From NCBI GenBank assembly GCA_945787465.1, contig CALZIZ010000005.1, positions 1 to 44,848 on the forward strand: a DNA stretch of 44,848 nt, read 5' to 3'. This stretch comes from an uncultured Desulfuromonadales bacterium. GTDB lineage: Bacteria; Desulfobacterota; Desulfuromonadia; Desulfuromonadales; Trichloromonadaceae. Each line of letters starts with the position of its first letter. Within the stretch, counting starts at the first letter, position 1. The notes below the pieces were generated by a model that made no database searches, was not told the DNA's origin, and saw only the letters and a program-made list of their open reading frames with translations. The translations under genes and the position numbers were made by a program. Of this stretch, positions 1 to 9,787 are shown one piece after another.

Positions 1-173
1 GCGCAAGTCATTGACCTGCCTAAGCGTTCAAAAAATCACCGACGAACCTTTGGGTGCGCCTCAGATTTTTTGAAACACTTATTCAGGCCAAGCACTTACA
101 CTCTTTTCCCGCCCTGATCTCACGGATCCAGGATTTATTTAATCACTCACCTGCAACTTGTCAATGGACCAAA

Positions 174-208
174 GAAAAACCCCGCTGCCAGAAAAAGGTG
201 CAGCGGGG
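174..208 (-). terminator. Rho-independent terminator after the sensor kinase gene
   Basis: CCCCGCTGC / GCAGCGGGG stem (180-188 / 200-208) followed on the minus strand by a T-rich run. Confidence 0.75.
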
Positions 209-225
209 CTCATATCCGAGGGATG

Positions 226-1677
226 CTATTCGCCGGGTTCGAGAGCTTCCACTTCGGGCGGAGGCCCGTGCAGCGGCAGGCACACGGTAAATACGCTGCC
301 TTCGCCCTCATTCGAGCGCACTTCGATACGCCCGCCATGGGAACGCACGATCCATTTGACGATGGCGAGGCCCAGACCGGTCCCCCCGACCTCTCGGTTG
401 CGGGCTTCATCAACGCGGTAAAAACGGTCGAAAATATGCTCCAGGTGCCTTTGGGCCATACCAATGCCGGTATCTTTAACCGCAACAACTGCCTCATCGC
501 CACAAATTTCGAGAGACAGCCTCACGTTACCTCCGGCCAAAGTGTATTTCACCGCATTGGAAACAAGGTTAAGAAAAACCCGGTGCAGCTGCAACTGGTC
601 GGCATGGATGAAAATCTCTTTTTTCACCTGGAGGTTGAGGGTCAGGTGGATATTTTTTGGCTCGGCCAGGGCCCGCCCCATGATGTACATATCCTGAAGC
701 ATGTCGCTGAGGCTGAACTCGGTGATCTCCAGGGAGGTTTCCCCCGCCTCGCTCTTGGCCAGGGTCAGCAGATCCTCGATGATGCGCTCCATGCGCTCGA
801 TCTCCTCGAGGTTCGACACCAGGGTCCGCCGCAACTCATCCTCCCCCTTGCCCCAGCGCAGGGAGACCTCGGTCTCCCCCTTAAGAATCGCCAGGGGGGT
901 GCGCAATTCATGGGAGGCATCGCCGGAGAACTGGCGGATTTTGTTGAAGGACTCTTCGAGGCGGGCCAGCATGGAATTGAAGGTTTCAACCAGGCGCGAT
1001 ATCTCGTCCTGCCCCTTGGCAGGGGGGATCGGCAGCCGTTGAGAGAGGTTTTCGGCGTTGATCTCACGCACCTTTCTGGTCACCCGGTCGACGGGAGCCA
1101 GGGCCTTGCCGGCCAGAAACCAGCCCCAGACGGACAGCAGAGCCAGGGCAAAGGGGCAGAAGACCATAAGTATCCAGAGATTTTCATTCAGCGCATGCTC
1201 CATGTCGCTGAGACCGGAACCTGCCTGAACCAGTTGCCTGACACCGTTCTGAGTGCTGACGGGAAAGGTCATCACCCGGACCGGACCCAGGCCGAAGCCT
1301 CGTACGGTTTCGAAATGCGGCTCACCTCGACGCACGGCCTGCAGGGTTTTTTCACCCAGCGGAAGCTCCTGCCCCTGAAGGTTGCTTGTCAGGCAGGCTC
1401 CTCCATGAGGATCGACCACCTGGATGAATTCCCCCCAGTTGTGCTCCCGGCTAAAAGCCTCCAGATCCAGGCAGAGCCCTGTCGGATGGGTGGGATGCTG
1501 GTCAACCAGATGGAAGGCAACGACATCCTGAGCGACGAGGCTGAGCTTTTCGTCGATGTGGCTTAGCAGAGTCCGGCTTAAGGACCAGTGCCATGAAAAG
1601 GCACTGGCCGCCAAAATGACGGCCAGGGTCAGGGCATACCAGAGGGTCAGCCGAAAGCGCAGAGTCCGAAAGATCAA
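226..1677 (-). CDS. Sensor histidine kinase (HAMP, HisKA, HATPase), CopS/CzcS-like architecture
   Basis: 483 aa; H-box SHELRTPLAILKGE, N box NLVSNAVKYT, G boxes DTGIGM and GGTGLGLAIVK; overlaps/abuts response regulator. Confidence 0.93.
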   Translation of the reverse strand: MIFRTLRFRLTLWYALTLAVILAASAFSWHWSLSRTLLSHIDEKLSLVAQDVVAFHLVDQHPTHPTGLCLDLEAFSREHNWGEFIQVVDPHGGACLTSNLQGQELPLGEKTLQAVRRGEPHFETVRGFGLGPVRVMTFPVSTQNGVRQLVQAGSGLSDMEHALNENLWILMVFCPFALALLSVWGWFLAGKALAPVDRVTRKVREINAENLSQRLPIPPAKGQDEISRLVETFNSMLARLEESFNKIRQFSGDASHELRTPLAILKGETEVSLRWGKGEDELRRTLVSNLEEIERMERIIEDLLTLAKSEAGETSLEITEFSLSDMLQDMYIMGRALAEPKNIHLTLNLQVKKEIFIHADQLQLHRVFLNLVSNAVKYTLAGGNVRLSLEICGDEAVVAVKDTGIGMAQRHLEHIFDRFYRVDEARNREVGGTGLGLAIVKWIVRSHGGRIEVRSNEGEGSVFTVCLPLHGPPPEVEALEPGE

Positions 1678-2349
1678 CTAGTCCTCCTTAAGGACATACC
1701 CGACGCCACGGACAGTGTGAATGAGCTTTTTGTCGTAGTCCTTGTCAACCTTCTTGCGCAGATAGTTGACGTAGACATCGATAATGTTAGTGAACGAGTC
1801 GAAGGTGTAATCCCACACATGCTCGGCGATCTGGGTGCGGGTCAGCACCTGGTTGGGGTTGCGCATGAAATATTCGAGCAGGGAATACTCCTTGGCGGTC
1901 AGGTCGATTTCCTTGTTCCCTCGCCAGACCTTGTGCGCCACCGGGTCGAGCCGCAGGTCGGCAAAGCGGATCTCCGCCCCACGGTCTTGCTGGCCGCGCC
2001 GCACCAGGGTGCGCACCCGGGCCAGCAGTTCGGCAAAGGCAAAGGGCTTGGTCAGGTAATCGTCGCTGCCCGAATCGAGTCCCTTGACGATATCGTCAAC
2101 CGTGTCCTTGGCGGTCAGGCACAGCACGGGGGTGCCGATGTCTTTTTTGCGCAGTTCCTGAATAGCTGTCAGACCGTCCATCTTGGGCAGCATGATGTCC
2201 ATCAGGATCAGATCATAGGGGTTACTTTCTGCCATGTAGAGGCCTTCCTCTCCATCATGGGCCACATCGACATCAAAGCTTTCTTCTTCCAGGCCCCGCT
2301 TGATGAAGCTGGCAACCTTCTTCTCGTCTTCTACCACCAGAACACGCAT
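1678..2349 (-). CDS. OmpR/PhoB-family response regulator
   Basis: 223 aa; MRVLVVEDEKKVASFIKRGLEEE receiver, DxILMDIMLP, Trans_reg_C winged helix TVRGVGYVL. Confidence 0.95.
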   Translation of the reverse strand: MRVLVVEDEKKVASFIKRGLEEESFDVDVAHDGEEGLYMAESNPYDLILMDIMLPKMDGLTAIQELRKKDIGTPVLCLTAKDTVDDIVKGLDSGSDDYLTKPFAFAELLARVRTLVRRGQQDRGAEIRFADLRLDPVAHKVWRGNKEIDLTAKEYSLLEYFMRNPNQVLTRTQIAEHVWDYTFDSFTNIIDVYVNYLRKKVDKDYDKKLIHTVRGVGYVLKED

Positions 2350-2417
2350 GGCAATCTCCTTTTCAATCTAATTGGTTTTCACGTGGACTTTCGAAAAATG
2401 CAACCCGCTGCAATCTT

Positions 2418-3224
2418 TTATTTAAGTTTGAGCTTAACCAGAACCTCGTTGGCTGTTTCTTCCACCGCCTTACCCGAGACATTGACAACCACCCAGGGAT
2501 TACGCCGGAACATCTGCTTGGCGTACTGCAATTCGTCCTCGATCTTTTCATAATCGGCATAGGCCGCGCGGGGGTCCTGCCCCAGGTGCTTAAGCCGGGA
2601 CGCCCGAATCTCCAGCAACCGCTGGGGGTCGATGACCAGGCCGACAACCCGACTCGGGTCGACTTGAAACAACTCCTCCGGCGGGTCAATTCCCTTGACC
2701 AGAGGCACATTGGCCACCTTCCACCCACGGTGGGCCAGATATATGGAGAGGGGCGTCTTGCTGGTGCGAGACACCCCCACCAGGACGATTTCGGCCTTGG
2801 GCAGATGGCGGGTCTCCTGGCCGTCGTCATGGCGAACGGTAAACTCGATCGCCTCGATGCGACGAAAATACTCCTCGTCCACGCCATGAAACAAGCCCGG
2901 CATTTCCCCGGGCGAGCGGCCGAAAAACTCTGCCAGCCTCATCAACAATGGAGTGATCAAATCAAGGCTGAGCAGGCCCAGGGAATCGCACTCGTCATGG
3001 ACCAGTTGCGCAAGCTCCCGGTTGACAATGGTATAGACAACCAGGGCATTTTCGCTCAGGGCCACATCCAGTGCTTCGTACACCTCATTCTTGGTCCTGA
3101 CATTACTGATACGCTTGAGCCTGACATCCTTGCCCTTGAACTGGGTAAGAGCAGCCATAACGATCTTCTCTGCGGTCTCTCCCGTTGCATCCGAAAGCAG
3201 GTAGACTGGCTGTGAAGCCGACAT
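2418..3224 (-). CDS. ppsR: Pyruvate,water dikinase regulatory protein (DUF299/PPSR kinase-pyrophosphorylase)
   Basis: 268 aa; [29 protein letters not shown] motif typical of the family. Confidence 0.9.
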   Translation of the reverse strand: MSASQPVYLLSDATGETAEKIVMAALTQFKGKDVRLKRISNVRTKNEVYEALDVALSENALVVYTIVNRELAQLVHDECDSLGLLSLDLITPLLMRLAEFFGRSPGEMPGLFHGVDEEYFRRIEAIEFTVRHDDGQETRHLPKAEIVLVGVSRTSKTPLSIYLAHRGWKVANVPLVKGIDPPEELFQVDPSRVVGLVIDPQRLLEIRASRLKHLGQDPRAAYADYEKIEDELQYAKQMFRRNPWVVVNVSGKAVEETANEVLVKLKLK

Positions 3225-3462
3225 ATCAATTCCTCATGAAAATGGCATTATGATTTTAACAGGTTAAAACTTGTGTGCAAGACCTACCGTTAAAGAGGCC
3301 CAACAGTCAAACCGCCGATCGCCGCAACAAGAGGCAAAACGTAACCCCATACCACTTCAGGTATCTATCTCATTAGAGCTCGAGCATTAATTAGACTCGA
3401 TCCATTTTCTTTTGTCAAGGTTTTTATTGCCTTTACCGGGCATCTTTGCTAAACAGGGCGGC

Positions 3463-4386
3463 ATGGAAAAGATATGGTTTGAAATCAGCCTCAAAGTCCC
3501 GGCCGCAGCCGCAGACATCATCTGCAACGAGCTGGCCGAGCTGGGTAGCGAAGGCGTTACCGTAGAAGAACGGCAACTCGACACTTTCATCCTCCCCGAT
3601 CCCGACGAAATCTCCTCCGGCAATCAAACGATCAAGGCCTACTTTGAGCAACCCGCCGATATCGATGCCCTGCTCAGTGAGATCGAAGAGCGCATCCTGG
3701 CCCTCTCCCCGCTGATCCCCGGCCTGAAATATGAACAACCCCAGGTCCGCAAGGTGCGCAACGAAGACTGGGCCGAAAACTGGAAGCAGCATTTCTCGGC
3801 GGTACGCATCGGGCCTCGGCTCGTGGTCAAGCCGAGCTGGGAAGACTTTGCCCCCCGACCAGCGGATGTGGTGATCAACCTCGACCCGGGGATGGCCTTC
3901 GGCACAGGGACCCACGGCACCACCCGACTGTGCCTTGAAGAGTTGGCGACCCTGTTCGAGGGGCCCTCTGCCCCGCAACGGGTCCTGGATGTCGGAACCG
4001 GCTCCGGCATCCTGGCCCTTGCCGCTGCAGCCCTTGGCGCCCCGAGGGTGCTCGGTTGCGACATCGAGGAACAGGCCTGCCTGACCGCTTCGGAAAACGC
4101 CGCCATCAACGGCCTTGGCGAGCGGGTCGAAATCACCGGAGCGCCCCTGGAGACGCTGGAAGGTGACTTTGACCTGGTGCTGGCCAACATCCTGGCCGAG
4201 GAGAACATCCGCCTGGCCAGCGAACTTGTCGGACGCCTGGCCCCCGGCGGCTGCCTGATCCTTTCGGGAATCCTCCGCGAAAAAGAGGCTGCGGTCATCG
4301 AGGGCTTTGCAGGTTTCGGCTTAACCGGGCCTTCCATCAGTCGCCACGAAGAGTGGGTCTGCCTCAGGTACCATAAAGAGGCCTGA
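3463..4386 (+). CDS. prmA: Ribosomal protein L11 methyltransferase
   Basis: MEKIWFEISLKVP start inside the longer ORF; LDPGMAFGTGTHGTTRLCLE and VLDVGTGSGILALAAA motifs. Confidence 0.93.
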   Translation: MEKIWFEISLKVPAAAADIICNELAELGSEGVTVEERQLDTFILPDPDEISSGNQTIKAYFEQPADIDALLSEIEERILALSPLIPGLKYEQPQVRKVRNEDWAENWKQHFSAVRIGPRLVVKPSWEDFAPRPADVVINLDPGMAFGTGTHGTTRLCLEELATLFEGPSAPQRVLDVGTGSGILALAAAALGAPRVLGCDIEEQACLTASENAAINGLGERVEITGAPLETLEGDFDLVLANILAEENIRLASELVGRLAPGGCLILSGILREKEAAVIEGFAGFGLTGPSISRHEEWVCLRYHKEA

Positions 4387-5151
4387 ATGCACCGCTTTTT
4401 CGTCCCCCCCAAGACCCTTGGCCAGGAGCAGATAGATCTGCCCGAGGAGGTGGTTCACCACCTGGGAAAGGTCCTGCGGATCGGTGTCGGCCAGATTGTG
4501 CTGCTGCTCGACGGGCTTGGCGAAGTTTGTCTCTGCCGCATTGAGCAGCTCGACAAACGCCGCGGGCTGGCCAGCGTCCTCGAACGCTGGAACGAACCGG
4601 AGACAGCCTGGCCGATCGACCTGCTGCAGGCACTGCCCAAGGGGGATAAGCTTGACCTGGTGCTGCAAAAGGGCACCGAACTGGGTATTACGACCTTCAC
4701 CCCCCTGGTGAGCGGTCGCAGCATTCCACGGCTTGACGAGCAGCGCGAAGCCAAACGCCGCCAGCGCTGGGAGCGCATCATTCAGGAGGCGGCCCGCCAA
4801 TGCCGCAGGCCACGCCTGCCGCAGCTCAGCCCGGTGCAGGAGCTTGAAAAGGCCCTTGGCGGATGCAGCGCAGAGCTCAAGGTGATGCTCTGGGAAGGCG
4901 ATTGCCCCCCTTTGAGCGAAGTCCTGGGCACAACCCGACCTGAGAGCGCCGCGATTCTGGTCGGCCCTGAGGGCGGGTTCTCCTGTCAGGAAGCTGACAC
5001 GGCTCGTCAGTCCGGTTTTACCCCTGTGTCCCTCGGCCCGCGCATTCTGCGCACAGAGACGGCAGGTCTGGCAGTGGCAAGCATATTGCAGTATATCTTC
5101 GGCGACCTGGGCATTGCCCCGGGCAGAAGCAAGCCAGGGCCTCAGCCTTAA
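4387..5151 (+). CDS. rsmE: 16S rRNA (uracil1498-N3)-methyltransferase
   Basis: 254 aa; LVGPEGGFSCQEAD and SLGPRILRTETAGLAVASILQY SPOUT-fold signatures. Confidence 0.93.
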   Translation: MHRFFVPPKTLGQEQIDLPEEVVHHLGKVLRIGVGQIVLLLDGLGEVCLCRIEQLDKRRGLASVLERWNEPETAWPIDLLQALPKGDKLDLVLQKGTELGITTFTPLVSGRSIPRLDEQREAKRRQRWERIIQEAARQCRRPRLPQLSPVQELEKALGGCSAELKVMLWEGDCPPLSEVLGTTRPESAAILVGPEGGFSCQEADTARQSGFTPVSLGPRILRTETAGLAVASILQYIFGDLGIAPGRSKPGPQP

Positions 5152-5180
5152 AGACCGGCCGCTCCCTGAAAGGAGACTCC

Positions 5181-7046
5181 ATGAAGTGCCCCAAATGTGG
5201 TTACCATAGCTTTGAGTCCTTGGACAGCTGCAAAAAGTGCAGCAACGGGCTGAACGAATTCAAGGCAAAGTTCGGTCTGCGCAGCCTGCTCAGTCCGGGC
5301 CAGGCTCCCAGCGACCCCCAGGCTATCATTGCCCCCCAGGCCCTTGAGGACCAGGTTCTGCAGGAGCCCCCCCTCACCGAGGAGGCTCCAGCGGCAACTG
5401 GTGTCGACTTCGGCTTCGACTTTATGGGCGAAGACAAGCCATCCGGAGGGCCGGCGGAAACCGCCCTGGACCAAGTGCTCGAACCCGGGGGGGCAGCTTC
5501 TTTCGAAGACGAATTCAATGCCGAGGACCTGACACCGAGCGGCACCGAAGCCACGCCAGAAGCCGAAGATCCTTTCAATTTCGATGACGACTGGTCGGCC
5601 CCCCCTGCCGAAGAGCCCACCACCTTCGGCACAGAGGAACCGCAGAGCCTGCAACTGGAATCCGACTGGCAGAGCGAAACCGAAACACCGAGCCAGGGCG
5701 AAGACGAGCCCCTGCCGTCGTTGGACCTGGACGAGGGCTTTTCCTTCGACGACCCCCAGGAGGAACTGCCCTCTCTCGACGAGGCACCCGATATTGATTT
5801 CGGCCTCGAACAGGATGACCTCAAGTTGGTAGAGGAGGAGGACCCCCTGGCCGACTGGGGTGATTTCGACGAAGCCCTCGAAACGCCGCAGATGGCGCAG
5901 CACAACCAGGCCAAGGAGAAGCCTGCCGACCCTTTTGAAGAACGGGGGCCCGGGGAACTCGCCGGGACCCCCGAGTCGACCATCGACTTTCAGGAGTTCG
6001 AATTAGAGCCTGCGGAGGCCGCCACCAGCGAGGACGAAGACACCTTTGCCCTGGCCGACACCAGGGAGGAGTTCGACCTGGCACCCACCGAACCGGAGCC
6101 TGCCCTCGCGGCGGCGCCAGAATCGGCCGCCGAGGCAACTGAAGAACCTGCCATCCAGGCAACTGAACCGCTTGCCGAAGCCGAGCCCATCCCCGCGCCG
6201 GAACCGGCGCCTGAACCGGTTTTTTTCGACGAGGAAAAGACCGAATCTGGAATGGTTACTCCTGAGCCTGCGGTCGCCCCAGAGCCTGCGGTCGCCCCAG
6301 AGCCTGCGGTCGCTCCAGAGCCTGCGGTCGCTCCTGAGCCTGCGGTCGCTCCAGAGCCTGCGGTCGCTCCAAAAGAACCGCACCCGTTACCGGGGGAGGC
6401 TTTCGTCAACGCCCCGCCAACGGCCTGGGCAGAAGAGAACTTACCCCAGGAAGAGTTGCAACAGGAACTGCCCCTGGCGGAGGGCCACCTCGCGGCCAGC
6501 GCCCCCGACCCGCATCTGCCCCCGACAGAAGACCTTCCCATCGCGCCACAGGCCGAAGAAAGCGCGCCGCCCCTCGATCGTCCCTCGGCCGGCCGGCGAC
6601 TGGGTGCCGCCCTGGTGGACCTGACGATGCTGGTGATTGCGTTCGTGCTTTTTTTCCTTGCGGGGGAAATCACCCTGCTGCAGACCGGCAACAATGAACT
6701 CCTCCCCCCGGCAAACGTTTTGCTCGATCTTCTCATACCCTATTTTCTGGTCCTGTTCGCCGTCTGCTTCGGCTACAGCACCCTCTTTCACTACCTGACC
6801 GGACAGACCATTGGCAAAATGGCCTTCAGGCTGCGCGTGGAAGGCGCAGACGGCTCACCGCTGCTCTTCTCTCAGGCCTTTCTGCGCAGCGTCGGTGGCC
6901 TGGCCTGCCTGCTGCCGCTGGGACTCGGCTACATTCTCGCCCTGTTCAATCCCCAGGGGCTGGGCTGGCACGACAGACTGGCCGGCTCCCGCCTGGTCCG
7001 GATTGAGCAGGAAGAGCCCCCTGAGGACGCTCTGCTCGAGGCTTGA
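5181..7046 (+). CDS. RDD-family membrane protein with N-terminal zinc ribbon and long acidic low-complexity linker
   Basis: 621 aa; MKCPKCGYHSFESLDSCKKC at N-terminus; C-terminal RRLGAALVDLTMLVIAF...GQTIGKMAFRLRV RDD domain. Confidence 0.85.
   Translation: MKCPKCGYHSFESLDSCKKCSNGLNEFKAKFGLRSLLSPGQAPSDPQAIIAPQALEDQVLQEPPLTEEAPAATGVDFGFDFMGEDKPSGGPAETALDQVLEPGGAASFEDEFNAEDLTPSGTEATPEAEDPFNFDDDWSAPPAEEPTTFGTEEPQSLQLESDWQSETETPSQGEDEPLPSLDLDEGFSFDDPQEELPSLDEAPDIDFGLEQDDLKLVEEEDPLADWGDFDEALETPQMAQHNQAKEKPADPFEERGPGELAGTPESTIDFQEFELEPAEAATSEDEDTFALADTREEFDLAPTEPEPALAAAPESAAEATEEPAIQATEPLAEAEPIPAPEPAPEPVFFDEEKTESGMVTPEPAVAPEPAVAPEPAVAPEPAVAPEPAVAPEPAVAPKEPHPLPGEAFVNAPPTAWAEENLPQEELQQELPLAEGHLAASAPDPHLPPTEDLPIAPQAEESAPPLDRPSAGRRLGAALVDLTMLVIAFVLFFLAGEITLLQTGNNELLPPANVLLDLLIPYFLVLFAVCFGYSTLFHYLTGQTIGKMAFRLRVEGADGSPLLFSQAFLRSVGGLACLLPLGLGYILALFNPQGLGWHDRLAGSRLVRIEQEEPPEDALLEA
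6264..6371 (+). repeat. In-frame 18-bp tandem repeat encoding (EPAVAP)6
   Basis: six consecutive GAGCCTGCGGTCGCYCCW units. Confidence 0.95.
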
Positions 7047-7093
7047 TGGCGGCTTCGACCTCGGGTGGAGATAACCACCTAAGAAAAGCCCAT

Positions 7094-7118
7094 GTAGGAG
7101 CGACTTTAGTCGCGAAGC
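7094..7118 (+). repeat. REP-like palindrome GTAGGAGCGACTTTAGTCGCGAAGC
   Basis: GTAG head followed by GCGACT-TT-AGTCGC perfect stem in intergenic space. Confidence 0.7.
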
Positions 7119-7155
7119 TTTTTCCTTAAAACCTTACGCAACTACAAATACAGAA

Positions 7156-7184
7156 AAGGCCCGCCAAACGCATTGGCGGGCCTT
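7156..7184. terminator. Bidirectional terminator between convergent genes
   Basis: AAGGCCCGCCAA-acgca-TTGGCGGGCCTT perfect 12-bp stem. Confidence 0.85.
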
Positions 7185-7211
7185 CTTTGTTTCGAGCTGC
7201 GGGAGGGGCGC

Positions 7212-7829
7212 CTACCCCTCCATGCGCAATTTGATGAAGCTCTGCAGGTCGGGACATTGCAGATAAGGGTTGTTGGCCCGCTCAAAGGCGATGGTGGAGC
7301 TGGGCTGGGGGCCGTAGTCGTGGCCAGGGTAAACACGGGTTTCCGGCGGAAAAGCCGCCAGCCGCATCAGGCTGAGGTAAAGGGCTTCGGGATCACTGCT
7401 GGGCATATCGGCTCGCCCGCAGCGGGTTACGAACAGGGTATCGCCGGTAATCAGAGCCCCGGGGGGATTCAGAGCGATGGAGCCTGGGGTATGCCCCGGG
7501 GTGTGCAGCACCGCCACCTGCCCCTCGCCAACCTGCAGGACACTTCCCTCCCGCAGTTGGATATCGGCCTCGGGCATATCCAGAGGATGGGCCGCCAGCC
7601 TGGCGCCGGTCTCAGCAAGCACCCGCTCGTTACCGGCGATATGATCCCCATGACCGTGGGTGTTGACCAGGACCTCCAGGGTCACCTGACGCTGGCCAAG
7701 TTCCTCGAGGAGTGTCTCAGGGGCGAAGGAGGGATCCACCCCCAGCCCCTTTCCTGACGCGGGGCAATAGACCAGGTAAGAGAAGTTATCCATATGACCG
7801 GCTGCGATCTGCACGATCTCCAGGCTCAT
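7212..7829 (-). CDS. MBL-fold metallo-hydrolase, glyoxalase II-like
   Basis: MSLEIVQIAAGHMDNFSYLVY start; THGHGDHIAGN, HTPGHTPGSI and VYPGHDYG metal-binding motifs. Confidence 0.9.
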   Translation of the reverse strand: MSLEIVQIAAGHMDNFSYLVYCPASGKGLGVDPSFAPETLLEELGQRQVTLEVLVNTHGHGDHIAGNERVLAETGARLAAHPLDMPEADIQLREGSVLQVGEGQVAVLHTPGHTPGSIALNPPGALITGDTLFVTRCGRADMPSSDPEALYLSLMRLAAFPPETRVYPGHDYGPQPSSTIAFERANNPYLQCPDLQSFIKLRMEG

Positions 7830-8053
7830 AACTCCATCCACTCCAGTTTTTGCGGTTCCTGCTTGCCGACCCTGCAAATCTCGCCATCGATAATCTTGAA
7901 CATGTCCCCGGTGGAGCGAACGACCCATTCATCCCCATTTTCAGGTGGATTGGGAAATTCGCGGGTGCCCAAATAAACGTCCTCGCCATCGATCATGGCC
8001 CACCAGTCGAGAGAACCGGTCTGCCACAGCTTGGTTTTAAGATTAAACGCCAT
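7826..8053 (-). CDS. Small conserved-looking hypothetical protein (75 aa)
   Basis: ORF overlaps the MBL start codon by 4 nt (ATGA), suggesting translational coupling. Confidence 0.6.
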   Translation of the reverse strand: MAFNLKTKLWQTGSLDWWAMIDGEDVYLGTREFPNPPENGDEWVVRSTGDMFKIIDGEICRVGKQEPQKLEWMEL

Positions 8054-8139
8054 CAGTTACATCCTTCCTGTTTGTTTTGATGTCCTAATGATACTCCAGA
8101 GCCTTGTGGCGGTCAACGTCTCTCGACCGGTTTTGCTCC

Positions 8140-8169
8140 TTGTGATCGCCCGAAGCCTTGGCGTATAAT
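8140..8169 (+). promoter_or_regulatory. Candidate sigma-70 promoter
   Basis: TTGTGA - 18 nt - TATAAT upstream of the 8178-8329 element and dapF. Confidence 0.5.
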
Positions 8170-8177
8170 GTGAACTC

Positions 8178-8329
8178 TGATGCACTCGCAAAAAGCCCTG
8201 AGATGGCTAAGAAAAAATTTCGTCCGACAAGGCTTATTGGTTTTTCAGCGGCGAAGGCAGACATGTCGTATGTCGAGGTCCTGAAAAACCACTGTAACGC
8301 AGTAGGACGGACTTTTTGCGACACCATCA
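8178..8329. repeat. MITE-like imperfect palindromic element
   Basis: termini TGATGCACTCGCAAAAAGCCC and reverse complement of GGACTTTTTGCGACACCATCA; internal arms GGTTTTTCAG / CTGAAAAACC. Confidence 0.6.
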
Positions 8330-8368
8330 ACTTTAACCATTCCGCCGCATCGGAAGGGCGCGCTCACC

Positions 8369-9160
8369 ATGAAATTTGTTAAAATGCACGGCGCTGGCAA
8401 CGACTATGTCTACGTCAACGGGTTCGAAGAACAGGTCGCCGATCCGGCCAGCCTGGCAAGGCAGATCAGCGACCGGCATTTTGGAGTCGGTTCGGACGGC
8501 CTGATCCTGATTCTGCCTTCGCAAGCCGCCGACATCCGCATGCGCATGTTCAACGCCGATGGCAGTGAAGCCGAGATGTGCGGCAACGGCATTCGCTGCG
8601 TGGCAAAATTCGCCTATGGAGTACTGCCCCTGCAGCTCTTTGCCAACAGCGCTGGCAAGGTGGAGAGGGTCCGGGTCAACATGGGCCGCCCGCGCCTTAC
8701 GCGCGGCGAGATTCCCATGACCGGGGCCACCGACGAGCAGGTCATCAAGCAGCCCCTGAAGGTACTTGATCGCACCTTTACCATCACCTGCGTCTCCATG
8801 GGCAACCCCCATTGCGTCATCTTCGTCGAGAATGTCGCCGACTTTGCGGTAGAAAAATACGGTCCGGCCATCGAAAACCACCCCCTGTTTCCAAACCGCA
8901 CCAACGTCGAATTCGTCGAAATCGTCTCCCCGACCGAGGTCCGGCAACGCACCTGGGAGAGGGGCGCCGGGGAAACCCTGGCCTGCGGCACCGGAGCCTC
9001 TGCGGTCACCGTGGCCGGGGTGCTCGGGGGAAGAACCGAGCGCCGGCTCACCAACCACCTGACCGGCGGCAACCTGGAAATGGAATGGGTCGAAGACGGC
9101 TCGGTCTTCATGACCGGCCCTGCCGTACAGGTTTTTGAAGGAGAGTATCGGCCCCAATGA
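8369..9160 (+). CDS. dapF: Diaminopimelate epimerase
   Basis: [41 protein letters not shown] (both catalytic Cys motifs). Confidence 0.97.
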   Translation: MKFVKMHGAGNDYVYVNGFEEQVADPASLARQISDRHFGVGSDGLILILPSQAADIRMRMFNADGSEAEMCGNGIRCVAKFAYGVLPLQLFANSAGKVERVRVNMGRPRLTRGEIPMTGATDEQVIKQPLKVLDRTFTITCVSMGNPHCVIFVENVADFAVEKYGPAIENHPLFPNRTNVEFVEIVSPTEVRQRTWERGAGETLACGTGASAVTVAGVLGGRTERRLTNHLTGGNLEMEWVEDGSVFMTGPAVQVFEGEYRPQ

Positions 9161-9570
9161 ATTGCCCCATGTGCACCCGCTGGCAGCAGGAACCCGACTT
9201 GCGTATCGCCGAGCTGAAGCATTGCTACGTGCAGCTTAACCGTGACCAGTTTTTTCCGGGCTACACCCTGGTCTTCACCCGCGACCACGTAACCGAACTC
9301 TTTCACCTCAGCCGCGAGGTTCGCCAGGAACTCATGGAGGAGGTCAACCAGGTCGCTGCAGCCCTGGCACAAGTTTACCAGCCGACCAAAATGAATTACG
9401 AACTGCTCGGCAACATGGTCCCTCACATGCACTGGCACCTGGTGCCGCGCTTTGAGCGCGACCCTTTGTGGCCGCGACCGATCTGGAGCGAGCCCCATGC
9501 GGAAAAAGAGCTGTCGCAGCAGGAATATGCTCAGGCCATCCGCCGGATCCAGGGGACACTGAAAAACTAA
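9157..9570 (+). CDS. HIT-family protein
   Basis: 137 aa; [31 protein letters not shown] HxHxH-type motif; overlaps dapF by 4 nt. Confidence 0.85.
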   Translation: MNCPMCTRWQQEPDLRIAELKHCYVQLNRDQFFPGYTLVFTRDHVTELFHLSREVRQELMEEVNQVAAALAQVYQPTKMNYELLGNMVPHMHWHLVPRFERDPLWPRPIWSEPHAEKELSQQEYAQAIRRIQGTLKN

Positions 9571-9576
9571 AAGGCC

Positions 9577-9775
9577 TTTGCCACAGAGTTCACAGAGGAC
9601 ACCGAGGCAAAAACCGTATGGGTCGACTCCATGAAAAGCTCATCGGAATCAAGCACGGCCTGTCATCCTTTAAAGAGATTAAAAACAATCCTTACATCTG
9701 ATATTCCCTGAAAGAGCATTATCCTTCTTGGTTAAAGCTCTTCTCTGTGACCTCTGTGCCCTCTGTGGCAAAAAA
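9577..9775. repeat. Element with inverted 9-bp-period termini (CCACAGAGN.. / ..CTCTGTGGC)
   Basis: TTTGCCACAGAGTTCACAGAGGACACCGAGG on the left; CTCTGTGAC CTCTGTGCC CTCTGTGGCAAAA on the right. Confidence 0.65.
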
Positions 9776-9787
9776 AAGGTTTTCGGT

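Noticed and set aside
223-1566. 447-aa plus-strand ORF
   Set aside because: Antisense shadow of the sensor histidine kinase; no recognisable protein motifs, typical for GC-rich coding DNA.
8085-8382. Small ORFs on both strands upstream of dapF
   Set aside because: Lie within a palindromic repeat element; no protein-like features.
9728-9787. N-terminal MVKALLCDLCALCGKKKVFG extension of the HAD protein
   Set aside because: Derived from the CTCTGTG repeat; HAD homology starts at MEAILFDLDNTLY (9788).
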